From Anaeramoeba flamelloides (taxonomy: Eukaryota > Metamonada > Anaeramoebidae): a stretch of 64,000 nucleotides of DNA. Shown one piece after another: positions 12,048-24,487 of the stretch. A program made the position numbers and the translations under genes. Every line of letters begins with the position of its first letter. Position 1 is the stretch's first letter. The notes beneath the pieces were generated by a model. It was not told the DNA's origin and searched no databases. It saw only the letters and a list, made by a program, of their open reading frames with translations. The stretch lies in contig JANTQA010000048.1 in the NCBI GenBank assembly GCA_027625915.1, forward strand, positions 744,001-808,000, written 5' to 3'.

Positions 12048-13805
12048 TTACATTAATAAACATTTTCCTTTGCCCTTTTTCCCTTTACCACCAGACTTTT
12101 GTTCAAGCGCAGCTCTTTCTTTTCGAATTGATCTCACACATTCTGCAAATGATTCCTCAATATTAATTACATTTTTAGCGGATGTTTCCATAAATGGATA
12201 GCCATAACTATCTGCAAGGTCTTTCCCCTCTTTTTTTGAAACCTCGTGATTGTTTTTTGGCAAATCAACCTTTATTTAGAATTGGTTTGTAAGAGTTAAT
12301 GTTTTTTAAGAATATTTTAGCATTGATCGTGGATTTTGGAAATTTTTTTGTTTTTTTGATCACAATTGAAATAAAAACGAAGGAAATTTTAACAATTTGT
12401 TTTCATTTGGAAAACAATATTAAAAAAACACAAAAGATTTTGATAATAGTTATTTACCTTATTAGCCAAAAGGACAATAGGCAATGTGTCTGCGTCTTTA
12501 GCACGAAGAATTTCATCATGAAAATCAACAATTTCTTCAAAAGCTTTTCTGTTGTCAACCGAATAAACCAATAAAAATCCATCTCCATTTTGAAAATGGT
12601 GCGATCTTAAGCTTGAGTATTCTTCTTGACCTGCTGTATCCTTTTTTTTTTTTTATTTTTTTGAGATTGAAAATCAAAATAGAGATCGTTGGTGGGTTTT
12701 GTTTTTTTTTTTTTATTATTTTTTGAAATTTTGATTAGGGTTGTGTTGTTGTTTTAGTCGAAATAAAAAAAGTGAAAAGAAAGAAAAAAGTTGAATAGTT
12801 TTTAGTGTTCAAGAATATTTATTCTAATCAAACAAAACACACCACTGATAAATTGTCTTTAAAGTAGTCTCTTATTATAATTGTTTATTACTGGTATTTG
12901 AAATTTAAAATTGCAAATGATTTTCTTTTTTCCAATTCTGGAATCTGAGTTCCATTTAGGGTTTCTTGGTCAACTCAAGATCTATTCATTCTATAATAGA
13001 AAGGGAATCGACCAAATAAATAAATGGAGCTCACAAATTACAATTCTATTTCTTTGAAAAACTCTATTGGCAAAAGAAAAAAAGCGGAAAATGAAGTGAA
13101 AATTTTTTCCCGTTTATCATTCAAATACCAGCAAGAACTTGAAATCTTTTCATTTGATGAATGGCTTTAACACTAGGTTCAAAGAAGTTTCCTTGGATCG
13201 GGCTGATTAGGGTGTAAGAAAAAAAGTGTGTTTTGTAAGAATAATTGATTCACTAGAAATCATGATCAAAAAAAAATAATAAAATAAAATTAGAATTTTA
13301 CAAGAATATCAAGATATGCAACTTCACTGTCAACATAAATGTGCTTTTTGTAACATTCTAAATTTAATCAATAGATTTGTTTTTTTTTTAATTAAGAGAA
13401 TTATTCAAATAAAGATAAAGAAGCTGTATTTCGGCTTTTAAAAAATTATAAAAAAAAAAGTTTTGTTATTTTACCTTCAATTGTTGGATCTTTTTGAAAT
13501 AAAAGGAGAATTTCAAAATAGGGTTGTTAATAATAAAAAAAAAAAAAGTGTTTGTTTGGTGTTAGACCAAAAAATAAGAAAAAAAGGGGAATGGTTAGAA
13601 AAAAAAGAAATTTTGCAAATTGATGATTTTGTTTTTATCAAAGAAAAACAAAAGAAACAAAATTAAATTTAATAAAAGAGTAAAAGGAAAGAAAAGAAGT
13701 ACCATAATCCCTAATAAATTGTTGTGAAATAAATTGAAGAGTAATTGCAGATTTACCTACACTACCAGGCCCAGCAATTACAATTTGATAACGAAGTTCA
13801 GTCAT
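12048..13805 (-). CDS. Ras-family small GTPase (five exons, 192 aa)
   Basis: This encodes a membrane-anchored GTP-binding switch of the Ras subfamily. Exons on the minus strand are 13805-13703, 13489-13475 (a 15 nt microexon), 13357-13302, 12640-12458 and 12269-12048. All junctions are GT-AG and the phases agree. The protein starts MTELRYQIVIAG. It has P-loop GPGSVGKS (residues 10-17), effector loop DPTIEE made by joining exons 1, 2 and 3, DTAGQEE with the catalytic Gln, LANKVDL for guanine recognition, and ETSAK. The C-terminus is GGKGKKGKGK plus CLLM, a polybasic region and CaaX box that predict prenylation and plasma-membrane attachment. Position 13 (human numbering) is Ser rather than Gly, as in Rheb-type loops. 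The upstream ATG of the same frame (13883) is rejected because MTELR aligns with the normal Ras start. Intron 3 (661 nt) contains a C-family transposable element. Ras versus Rap subclass is not certain. Confidence 0.93.
12891..13132. mobile_element. C-family foldback inside Ras intron 3
   Basis: It starts CTGGTATTTGAAATTTAAAA and ends GAAAATGAAGTGAAAATTTT then CCCGTTTATCATTCAAATAC. The middle carries the family words GGTTTCTTGGTCAACTCAAG and ACAATTCTATTTCTTTGAAA. It lies wholly within the intron between Ras exons 3 and 4, so it is spliced out. Confidence 0.65.
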
Positions 13806-15283
13806 AGAAAAGGAAAATATAAAGTTAAAAAAATGATGAACTTTGAATCGACACAAAATATCTAATTTGAGATTTTTTGTCAAACTTTGATGATCTTGTC
13901 AAAAATAAATTTGACCTTACAAGTTTCTTTCAAAAATAGTTCACTTTTTTTTTTTTACAAAAAAAATTTGTAATTTTTCCGAATTTTTACTCATATTTGG
14001 CCTATAAATAAACAAAAATTTTTGTTACAAATATAAAATGATTTTTTTACAAATTGTCTGTTAAAAAACTCAATTGATTTAGAGAAACAAAAAGAAATGA
14101 TATTTAACAGAAGTGTAATAAAATTTCTTTATTGAACTTTGATTTAAAATTTTAAGTAGGATAATTTGGTATTAACAGTATTCTCAAAATTCTGATGATT
14201 AATCAAAAGATGAATATATATGATCTAACTGAAAATTTAAAATTAATTAAACATGTTAGAATTATCTTTTTTTAATCTTGTTCCAACTTTTTAAGAGATT
14301 ATTGTAGTTTTATCTGAACTAGCAAAAAATGTTTTAATTGATGTTCTTTAAAGAGAAAAGTTTTGTCATTTTAATTTATTACTAATCAAGATTAAGAATA
14401 TTTGAATTTCTAAAAACACAAATTTGTCCAAATTTTTATAATTTGACTATTAATCAACTAAAGCTTGGAAAACAAAAAACTATACCTTTATATTCTCTTT
14501 AGTAGTTCGAATTTATTATTTTTCCTAAAGATAATCGAGTAATTATTTACAAAAAGATCCCATGAAATTTATGAAACATTTAATTATCTACTTTAGAGAA
14601 ATGAATTATCATTTTTAAAAGAATTTATATTTTGACTTAATTTTCAATTAAAAGCTCTAATACGAATGAACAAATATTGAAATCATATTATTTTGTATTT
14701 TTTTACTAAATTTCGACATTTTCCCAAATATTATAAAAATATTTGCTTATGTCATGAAGGTAAAGGCGTCTTGTCAACAAACCAAGGGTTTCTAATTATA
14801 AAAAATTTAATTAAATATTTAAATAAAAATGTTTAAGGAAGAAACAGAAATTCAAAAATCAAAAATATTTTTCAGAAATCAAAAAACAAAAACAACCCAA
14901 AACATTTTTATTCTTTTATTAAATTGATTTTCTTTTTTTGTTATTTGAAATATGAAGTTTTTGACAAGAAACTTCTCCCGTGGGGAACATTGGAAAAATT
15001 TTATAGTATTTGGGAAAATGTTGAAATTCAGTAAAAAAACACAAAATATGAAGACACCAAATTTTGGGATATGAGTACTTTTTATTTGGATTTTTGTATC
15101 GATACTAAAAAAAGAAAAATTTGAAAAACATTTTTATTATTCTGAAATCTAATTTTTAGTTATTTCTGATAATTGTTATGTATCAAGAAAATTGAAAATT
15201 TCTTCATATTTTTAAAAATGGAAGAAAAATTCGCCAAATATTAAATCCTTGGAGATCCTAAAAAAACTTATCTTTTTTTAATA

Positions 15284-15481
15284 CAGTCAGTTCCACTTTT
15301 AAGACACAAACTTTGCTAGGAAATATAAGTCACAATAAAAATCTCAAATTAAGGCACAAAATCCAGATTCTAGGAAAATAAATTGTGTAAAAAAAAAATT
15401 CCAAATTTTGTGCTTTAATTTGAGATTTTTTTGTCCCTTAAATTTCATTGAAAGTTTGTGTCTTAAAATTGGAACTGACTG
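15284..15481. mobile_element. Foldback MITE, Tc1/mariner-type ends, copy (198 bp)
   Basis: The element is flanked by TA on both sides (15282-15283 and 15482-15483). It starts CAGTCAGTTCCACTTTTAAG and ends with the inverse CTTAAAATTGGAACTGACTG. The two halves are inverted repeats along nearly the whole length around a short centre (AAATAAATTGTG), so it can fold into one long hairpin. Related copies lie at 27079, 30561, 30948 and 56152, with partial or diverged ones at 8950, 16784, 52589 and 54255. The TA duplication and CAGT ends are typical of Tc1/mariner non-autonomous elements. Confidence 0.85.
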
Positions 15482-15651
15482 TAATATATTTAATTTAAAT
15501 GAATTTTTAAAAAATGAATAAATTTTTTTCTATTAAGTTATTTCAAGAATAAAAAGTAAATTTTTATGAATAATATAATTCATTTATTAATACTACTATT
15601 TAAAATAAATAAATAACAAAATTCACCCTTCACTTTTCAACAATTAAAAAC

Positions 15652-15653
<2 letters not shown>

Positions 15654-15706
<53 letters not shown>
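15654..15706. repeat. (TA)n microsatellite
   Basis: An uninterrupted AT dinucleotide array of about 52 bp. Similar arrays occur at 16401-16445, 18401-18434, 39621-39643, 60622-60645 and 60877-60901. Confidence 0.95.
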
Positions 15707-15712
<6 letters not shown>

Positions 15713-16397
15713 GAAGTATTTAATACAAATAGGATAAATAATAATGCAAGTCAGCATATTAAAAATATTCAAAGTTTATATAACTTTAATTTTATTTTAT
15801 TTTTTTTTTTTTGGAAAACAGAATAATAGAATTGTTCTATTTATTTTGAAATTTTATATTTATTATTATTTTTTATTATAATCACAATTTATTTGAATTA
15901 ATTGTATTTCTTTAGCATTCAAAATCTTTTGAGAAAAAATAATAAAGTCCTTTGATGTTTTTTTTTTTATTTTATATTATTCTGAAACCCCACTGAAGTA
16001 ATTTAAAATGTGTTATCAATTATTTTTTTATATAAATAATCAAATTAATAAGTGTTTCTTTTGGTTATTAAGATGTGAAATTCACATGCTTTATAAAAAA
16101 TAATTTTTTTTTGAGGGTTTTTTTTAATATAATTGTAAAATGGGTTTTCAAAAAAATGTTCCTGTAAAAAGATAAAAAAATTCAATTATCAATAATTTTT
16201 GAAAATTATCATTGAAAGAAACAATAAGAAATAATTAGAATAAAACATATCAGAATTGTTAATTTCTGAATGAAGTAAGAGGAATAAACAATTATTTTTT
16301 TTCTGAAAATTGAAACATTAGAATTCTTAGCATTCGTTGAGAAAAAAAAATATGTTCATTTTAATCTCCAATTTAAGATAAAAGAAGATTAAAAAAG

Positions 16398-16400
<3 letters not shown>

Positions 16401-16445
<45 letters not shown>
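16401..16445. repeat. (TA)n microsatellite
   Basis: An uninterrupted TA array of about 45 bp in intergenic DNA. Confidence 0.95.
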
Positions 16446-16448
<3 letters not shown>

Positions 16449-16783
16449 TAATTGTTTTCATAGTTTGGATCAAATTCAAAGAAAGTACTTTTAATTAGCT
16501 ACCATTGACCTCCTAATAATAAATTTTTACTGCAAAACTATTACATTTAAAAAAAAAAAAAAAAAAAAAAAATAGAAAATCAGGAAATAGCTAAAAAAGA
16601 GAAATTTGAAAAAATCCTTTCTATTTTAGAATTTTTTTTCTACAAATGGTCATTTAAACCCTTTTAAATGGTTTAATTCATCAATAGTGAATTTTCTCCT
16701 TCAATTTTAATTTTTTTTTATATATTTTTATTTTAAAAAATAAAAAAATTGATTTAAAAATTGATGAAAACATTCACTTGTGC

Positions 16784-16972
16784 CTTTAAGACATAAATTT
16801 TTACCAATAATTAAGGTATAAAAAAATTACCAATTAAATTACATTTTTCAGAATCTAGTAAAATAATTTGTGTAAATAAAAATCTAAAAAATGTTCCTTA
16901 ATTTGAGAATTTTTTATATGTCGAATTTTTGTTAAAAGTTTGCGTCTTAGAGGTGCGTCTGGTCCTAAATAA
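16784..16972. mobile_element. Old diverged copy of the foldback MITE
   Basis: It keeps GTGCCTTTAAGACATAAATT, the central AATCTAGTAAAATAATTTGT, CCTTAATTTGAGAATTTTTT and GTTTGCGTCTTAGAGGTGCG in family order. The terminal CAGTCAG words are eroded, so both the exact ends and the TA duplication are lost. Confidence 0.5.
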
Positions 16973-17780
16973 TTTTTTTTATGAATTAAAAATTGTTATT
17001 GTTTTTTTTTTTCTTGAATAATTTTCTCTAAAAACTTAGTATTTTTTTTTAAAGGGTATTTTTATACTCTTTCAACATTAACAATAAGTTCTATTTCTTC
17101 ATTAATAAAAATGAATCTTTTGAATCTTTTAGATAAAACTCATATATCAGTTTATTATTATACCTAGGAATTATATTTGTTTGAAAATAAAAGACAATTG
17201 AAATATTATTTTAAAAAAAAAACATTATCCAAAAAATAAAAAATTAAAATGAATTTGTATTTTTGAGATATTTACCAAATATTAAAGTTTGAAAATGGAT
17301 TATATAAAAAATTGAGTACCTTCAAAAAAACAATACATATACTTCATATTCAAAAAAAAAAAAAAAAAAAAAAAAGTAAATAAAAGTGAGGAGGAGTGGG
17401 TATAAAACAATACAATCAATGTAACTAATATTATATTATGAAAAGATAAATAACTTTATTTTAAATTGTTGAAATATAAAATTTAACCGGTATGAAAGTA
17501 AAAATAAAATATAAAACTATATTTAAATCTATATAAAAAAATTAATTTAGGAAAAAAAAATTGAAAGTTTTTAATATAATTTATCAAAATTATGAAATCC
17601 ATTATTCTTGTCAGTAATTATTTCATAAAAGATCTTTTTGTTGGGAAGTTTAAGTTAAGAAAGATAAATTAATATTACAACAATATAAAATAAAAAAAAC
17701 TTCAAATAAGAAAAAAATAATAAAATTTCTGAGTCTACAATTAAAGAAAAAAACTAAAATTGAAAATTCCAAGTTAGACA

Positions 17781-18314
17781 AAACTAAACCCCATTCCAAA
17801 AATTTGGACATACCTAAAATCAAAAATAGGCAAAATAAAACTCAATTTATTGTATTTTTCAACGCCTAATATAAAAAAAAATTTAAGTAATCCCAGTATT
17901 AATGTGTTTATAGTAATCATTTCGATCCAAATAAAAGAAAAAAATATAAAACTCAAAAATAAAAATCAATGTTTCCAATATAATAAAACAAACGCACTAA
18001 AAATTAATTGTTAAATTTGTTGAAATTTCACCAACAATTGTTGATCGATCAAATGATAAGATACCATAGACAAACTACATGTGATTTTCTAATTTTACAA
18101 GCTCAACACTAACCTTCTATCAGCCATTGAAAAAAAAATTTCAGATCAAAGGAAACAGATTACGTAACTGGAAAAAAGGAAATGAAAACAAAACAAAAAA
18201 GACAAAAAATGAAAGAAATAGTAAAATAAAAATTGTTTCCGAATTGAATGTAGAGTGGAGTATTGCTATTCTTTCAACTGTTTAAACTGTGTCCAAATTT
18301 TTGGAATTTAGTTT
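17781..18314 (+). mobile_element. TIR element family D, copy 1 (about 535 bp)
   Basis: The left end is AAACTAAACCCCATTCCAAA then AATTTGGACA. The right end read in reverse is AAACTAAATTCCAAAAATTT then GGACA. Two other copies with the same ends lie at 51482-52034 (same strand) and 55245-55788 (opposite strand). The interior shares GTTGATCGATCAAATGATAA and GGAAATGAAAACAAAA in all three. There is no transposase, so it is non-autonomous. Confidence 0.75.
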
Positions 18315-18397
18315 ATATTAGACAAACAAATTTTTAGATGTCGCTCACGCGTGTAAAACCCGTTTAATAAAAAAAAAAAAAAAAAAAGTTCATACCT

Positions 18398-18400
<3 letters not shown>

Positions 18401-18434
<34 letters not shown>
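18401..18434. repeat. (AT)n microsatellite
   Basis: An AT array of 34 bp about 300 bp below the stop codon of the acyltransferase gene. Confidence 0.95.
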
Positions 18435-18436
<2 letters not shown>

Positions 18437-18737
18437 ATTTATATTATAGTTATCTGTATCAAGCATTTATAATAAAAGTAAATAAAAAAAAAACAAAACA
18501 ACTAATAAAGAGAAATGTTTTTTTATTTTTATAAATTAAAATTAAAAAAGTTGTGTTTCATAACTCATGTTAAAATTAGACTTTATATATATATCTATAT
18601 ATAATAATTATAAATAGAAAAATTTATTAAAAAGGGATTTTGTAATAGGTCGAATTTAATAAGAAGGTTGTTTAAAAAAATAGAAAGGGAATTTGTAAGG
18701 AAGACTTCGAAATAAAAGTAATTTGCTCTGAGTAAAA

Positions 18738-21700
18738 TTAAGGTATTTTTATTAACTCCTTAACTCTATTGATTATTTCATCATCTTCAACGATACTGAC
18801 ATGTTCTTTATCTTTATATCCCTCACAGGAAACAAAATGGTCGTCTATCCAATCTTCGCATAATGCAACCACAGTTTTAGCAGAAACAGTACCGTCGCCG
18901 CTGCAAGTATTAATTTTATAGTTATCGCTACCTATATAGTCTGAATATTCGACTTGACAATTAGTGTCAACTTTTTTACCATATAATATATATGTGGGCA
19001 CCATTGGGGGGTCAATAATATTCATTTGTTTCCATTGGGTATTGACAAGATCCTTTGAAAATTGGGGTAGATCCAATGCGTTCATCATTTCTAAATAATC
19101 TGGTAAAGTTGCCATATAATTTTTTTGTGGTGTAATGATAATTGGATCAGCCCAATCCACATTTTCAATTGGTAATAAATAATAACTCATTGGGAACGAT
19201 ATTTCAAATGGTTTGAATTTTGATTTTTTGACAAGAATATCGCCAAAATTCATACCCCAAATCTTTATAAAATTATATATAGATATAGTTATAAATACAT
19301 TAAAATTAAAAATAATTTAAATAATTGATAATCAAAATTTTTAATTATTTATTCACAAATTGAAAATTTCCAAATAATATTCTAGAAGTGTAATTATTTT
19401 TAATTGTTTCAAAAAAAAAGAATCAAATTTAATTGTTGGCTTTTTCAAAAATTCCTTTTTTACTAAAAAAACTTGAATTTTATGAATTTATTGAATATTA
19501 TATAGTATTGGAAAAAATATCTGACATGAAAATAATCCCATACAGGATTTTTAATTGTCAATATTGGGAAAATTCTTTGTAATTTCTTTAATTTAAAACC
19601 AAATCCTTAATATAAACAACCAATTTTTTTCTGAACTCGGTAATAAAAATTCCTAAAGTTCATTAAAATGGTATTTCTATAGAATATTCTTTTAATTATT
19701 TGATAACCTAACTAGATCTACTTTTTTTTGAAAAACAATTAGGTTTTTATAGAGGTTTAGTGTGAATTTGGGAAATGATATTTTTATTCTTGTTTTTGGT
19801 TGTTTGAATAGTGTTTTGAGCAAATGTAATTTAATTAATCATCCATTCTAATAAGTGGGTGAGTTATAATTTCAAAAGTTTGATTCTTAAAAAAAAAAAA
19901 AGGATTTGATTTTACATAAAAGAAATTATACAAAAATTTTCCTAATATTCACAATTAAAAATCTTGTAAGGGATTTTTTTTATGTCAGCTATTTTTTCCA
20001 ATACTAAAATCCAAAAATTAGTTATTTTGCTAAAAAAAACACAAAATTAAAATCAAAATATAAGTACCCGTTTTTGAAAAGGCAGTTAATTTTTATTATT
20101 ATTATAATTTTTAAACTAAAAATCAATATATTTCTTTAATACCCAACAGAATAATTTTAAATAAAATTAAATCTCTTTAACTGCAACAGAGTTTAAATGG
20201 ATTTTTTTTTAAATTGAATTCTTAAATTATTAAGATAATTAAAAATTACTACTTTAAATAACTATTACTTAAATGATTAAAATTTTGTTTCAAACTCAAA
20301 ATTGATATAATAAAATAACGCACAAATCTATGACTTTTCATGTAAATTCTTGTTTCGAAAAACAGCTCAAAATTCTCTTTAAAATTAATTTATTAATTAT
20401 TCACTAAAAGATTGGTGCAGTACTAGATTAAAAAAAATATTTTCGAACTCATTCGTTATGTAATAATATTCTTAAGAATTTCAATTTGCTTTTTAGAAGA
20501 ATGAACTTATATTTTTCCCTATTCTAAATAAAAAAAATATTTAATATGTTGACATGTTCTAAATAAACTAACTTTTTATTATATTAGTCAAGAGTCAATA
20601 AAAGTTCATCTTGTGATAGGATCATTTAATTTTTAAATAAAGGTTAAATATTCCAAAATACTATAATTCAATAAAAGTGATGTAGACTAATTATACAGTG
20701 TGCATTAGATAATTAATTAATTAAAGTAATATTTAAATATTCAATAATTCCTCTAATCTAAAAAGTAACTAGGAAAATTAATTATTAGAATTGTATTTCG
20801 AAAAGTAAACAAACAGCTAAAGAAAAAAAATAATAAAAAGGGTATTTTACTAATTCTTCAATGGTTTCAAATGCTCCACCCCATGCAGGTGCTATTGGAA
20901 TCCATTTTGATACATAGGTTGCTTTCCATTCTTTGGTAATTTCCTTTTGTGCCATAAAATAATTAAATAATTTACCACCCATCGAATGAGTAATAACATT
21001 GACCTTTTTATTGTTAATATTGTAGGCTGTTTCAATGTAGGATTTAACTTCTTTAAACCATGTTGTAAGATTATTTGGACCCATTCTAAAATCATAAGGG
21101 AGGCCAAATAAATCTCTACCTTCTTGATAACCTTCATTCTTAAATTCCTCAATCATTTTGTGAAAATATTTCTCAACAAACCATAACGTGGGTTGGAGGT
21201 ATTGGATACCTTCTAAACCCGGAACAAGTCGATAATCGATTCCTTGTTGGTATTGTATTGCCTTTCCGTCCCATTCAAGTTGCATGTAATCACCTGCACA
21301 CTTTTTTTTGATAATATTTTTAATAAAATTGATTAGTTAAAAAAAAATAATGTTAAATTTTTATTTCAAAATTGAAAATTTTTGTTGATTTTTTTTTCCT
21401 TCAATATAGATTATTGGTATAAAAATAATAACAGGGTGTGTTTTTTTAGTTGTTTCTTTTTAATTAAATTTGTTTTTGAAAACTTCTTTTAGATAATATT
21501 TTTTGAATAATTTAATATTTTCGAAAATAATAATTTAAATTAACAGAATCTTTGTAGGAAAAATTAGAATTGGTGTTTTTCAAAAGGTAACTGATTTATG
21601 AAAAAAAAAAATGATGATAAAAAACCCCAATGCTATCATTTAATAAAGAACACCCAAAATAACAGCAACTTTTATCATTTTAGTTAATTTATTTTGTTTT

Positions 21701-24487
21701 GATAGTTCAACATTAAAACCCATTTAGGGAGTAGTTCTTTAATTGATGTAATTTCATTTTTCAATTTGATCTTATTTGTTTTTAACCCTTGATTTTTTTT
21801 ACCTTTACTTTTTCTTTTTTATTTTCAAGTTACTCTTACTTTTATATTTCAGTATTCCGATATCGGCAAGTAACCACTTGGTCTTTTTCCTTTTGAACTC
21901 AAAGATCCAAATAAAAAAAATACAGCCAAGTAAAAAATCAAAAAAAAAAAATCTCGAAAACACTTTTTTTTTTAATATTTTAACAAGATCACCTGGTTCA
22001 ACATTCTTTTAACTCAATAAATATGTTTCTCATCTTTAAAGAAATACATAGTAGTCAGAAATTTCAGATAGTCCTTAAATTTTAAAATTATTTTTTTGAG
22101 TTTTAATTCGATTTTACTGGTAGGAAAAATAATTGACTGTTTCTAATATCTTCAAATAATATAACTCAGGAGAGCACATTTAGCTCTTTATTGTAGATTT
22201 TAAATTTTCACCTGATAAAAAGGCAGTGTGCGATTTCGTATAACATTACTAATAATTCTAATACTCAAAAAATTACAAAATCGGTATTTATCTAGTCAAT
22301 ATACCAATCCAGAAAAAAATTGACAAATAGATTTTAATGTCAAATCCATTGGATTATGTAAAATAGTAATTCGTCAATCTGCAAAATTGTTCAAATAATA
22401 TTCTACTCATTTTTCACTGGTTAATAAAGGTATCTGAAATTGAAATTATTCAAACTGGAATTTAGTACCTATTATTAAATTTTACTAAATCCAATTTTAC
22501 TTTGTTAAAAAATCATCACAAATAAAAAACCAAAAAATTCAATTTAACTTAATGTTTACAATTAAAATACAAATATTGGAATATAGAGCAAGTTTAAATT
22601 TTTGTTTAATTTTAATGTATTGGGTTCTATTTTAATTCTAATATCCAATCCTAATTTTTAAGAATTGGATTTTTGTTTTAAGGGATTAGTCTCTATTATT
22701 TTTTTTTTTGACCAATTCTAAATAAGGATTCCTTATCTAGAAATATGTTTAATATTGAAAATAAACCTGGGTTTCAAATCTAAGTAATTGACGAAAAATT
22801 TTCTCAATCTCTATTAAATTTAGGTAAAAAAATTTAATAGAGATTAGTCCCTTAAAATGAAGGAAAAAAATATCTATATAAATATTTGAAAATGAGAACT
22901 ATTACTACTATTTTCCAATTGTAATTGAATTACCATTATTTTTCATTTCAAATCATTTCACATTTTTTTTTTTCTCATTTTCAATCAAAAGGTGGACTAT
23001 TTTCTTAAATCTTAATTATCAACATTAAAAATCACCCCCTAATGTAACCGCCCTGAAATATATGGGTTTTTTGTATTTAAAATATTATCAAATATAACAA
23101 GTGATGTAGATCTGAAAAATAGAGCATCATTTTTTATATTTTTTCTTGAGAAAAATAACAATAATAATTTGACTCTTTTTTTTCAAAAAATAAAAAGAAC
23201 TTTCATTAACTTTTAAATATTTACTGAGAATGGAGAAAGGAAATATGTTAATTTTTTGGTATTTGTGAGTTTATTGTCTCATATTTTTATTATTTAAGTA
23301 AATTTAAACTTTTATTTTAATTTTTTTTTTATCTGTTAAAAAGTGTTTTCAATAAAAAGAAATTAACTTTTTTTTTTTTTCAAAATACGAAAAAATTAAA
23401 AATACAATTTCGTTATTTTTGGAAAACTCTACAATTGAGACGTTTTTTTTTTGGTTGAGAATAACTATTCAATTGTATTAGTTTTTGAAAAAATTTCCAT
23501 CAGATATCTTTTTTGAGAAATTGTTATTTTAACACTTGTTAATCTAATAATTGAAAAAGATCTGATTTATTTATTCAAAGTTATTGAAAATTAACAATTG
23601 TTTTCATGATTTTTTGACTTTAGATTTAATTTTTTAAGGTCAAAAAACTATTTTTTACTTTACAGGTATTTGAATTCTAAATGGGAAAAAGATTCACTTC
23701 ATTTTTCAATAACCTTTTTTATAGAGTTCGGGTTACACCCCCGCTTCTTTAAGAACTCGATTTATAAGAAAGAAAAATAAGGAAAAAGGAAGTGAAAATT
23801 TTTTCCCATTTAGAATTCAAATACCAATGTTATTTCAGAAAGTTTCTTCAACTCAAAAGAAATTCCGAGAGTAATAATGTTTTAGAAAAGAAGATTACAC
23901 ACTTGACAAATCTCATTTAAAACCTTTGTATTAAAAAAATGAAAAAAAGTAAAACTGTAATGTTTTACATTTTTTGTCTGTAGCAAAAAAAACTTTTTTG
24001 CCATTTAATTTTAAATTGATTTTTTGAGTCTCAAACAAGTGTGTTGTTGTTTTCATGGGTTAAGGTCGAAAAACCTCAAAATTCTTTTCAATCAAAAAAT
24101 AAAAAAAAACATGAGGATTAATCAAAAGAAAAAAAAATAAAATATTTACTTCAATAAGCTCTGGGATAAATATTTCCACATTGATCCAAAGTAAAAACCA
24201 ATCCTTATTTGAGCTGCACCACCAATGTTTTTTCTTATGGTCTGTCAATTTTACTTCAAGTTTTGATCCCATACAACCAGGGATGATCACTATTGGATTA
24301 TTTGAAGTTTCTTCTTGGACTTTACCCTAATTTGATTAAGAAAAAGTGCAAACCATTAATAAATGAAAAAAAGGTTCAAAAGTAAAAAGAAAGATGTAAA
24401 ACAAACATCCAGGGGAGAGGTTGAAGATCCGCTTAAAAACACCACAAACAAAAAGAAAAATAATAACAAAGTTTTTGGAACTAACAT
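18738..24487 (-). CDS. Lecithin:cholesterol acyltransferase / lysosomal phospholipase A2-like enzyme (four exons, 410 aa)
   Basis: This is a secreted or lysosomal serine acyl hydrolase/transferase acting on phospholipids. Minus-strand exons are 24487-24407, 24326-24150, 21300-20851 and 19262-18738, joined in phase 0 by GT-AG introns of 80, 2849 and 1588 nt. Exon 1 codes only for a signal peptide (MLVPKTLLLFFFLFVV and a small-residue end). The mature part opens with PIVIIPGCMGSKLE, the family's lid/oxyanion region, and WWCSSNKDWFLLW. Next come CAGDYMQLEW, APYDWR-like GLPYDFRMGP, the nucleophile elbow HSMGG (Ser), and PAWGG. The catalytic Asp is in SGDGTV and the His in DKEHVSI. All three triad residues and the early Cys pair are present, and 410 aa is the normal length. 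The first intron donor is GTTTGT, slightly unusual but required by frame. Intron 2 carries a C-family element. LCAT versus PLA2G15-type activity cannot be settled by eye. Confidence 0.9.
22670..22862. repeat. Short inverted-repeat element K inside acyltransferase intron 2
   Basis: Words at the two ends are inverted copies: TTTTAAGGGATTAGTCTCTA on the left and ATAGAGATTAGTCCCTTAAA on the right, with two mismatches over about 21 bp. The spacing of about 190 bp fits a small MITE. Only this copy is seen. Confidence 0.45.
23665..23825. mobile_element. C-family foldback inside acyltransferase intron 2
   Basis: It starts GGTATTTGAATTCTAAATGG then GAAAAAGATTCACTTC. It ends AGGAAGTGAAAATTTTTTCC then CATTTAGAATTCAAATACC, so the two halves form arms of about 60-70 bp. 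The loop holds AGAGTTCGGGTTACACCCCC. It is intronic and spliced out. Confidence 0.7.

Larger units (their letters stand above)
13806..18737. other. 4.9 kb intergenic DNA upstream of Ras and downstream of the acyltransferase
   Basis: No exon is recognised. The stretch carries two foldback MITEs (15284 and about 16784), long AT microsatellites (15654-15706, 16401-16445, 18401-18434), A runs at 16550-16572 and 17350-17375, and family D copy 1. The Ras promoter should lie just above 13805, but nothing there stands out from the AT background. Confidence 0.6.

Noticed and set aside
13806-13883. Upstream in-frame Met for the Ras gene
   Set aside because: It would add 26 residues of Phe/Lys/Asn-rich sequence before MTELR, the normal Ras start.
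15654-15706. Telomere or centromere repeat
   Set aside because: It is a simple AT microsatellite, one of several scattered ones. No telomeric unit occurs.
20892-21152. 86-codon minus-strand open frame
   Set aside because: It is an off-frame shadow within LCAT exon 3, which carries the catalytic Ser in the other frame.
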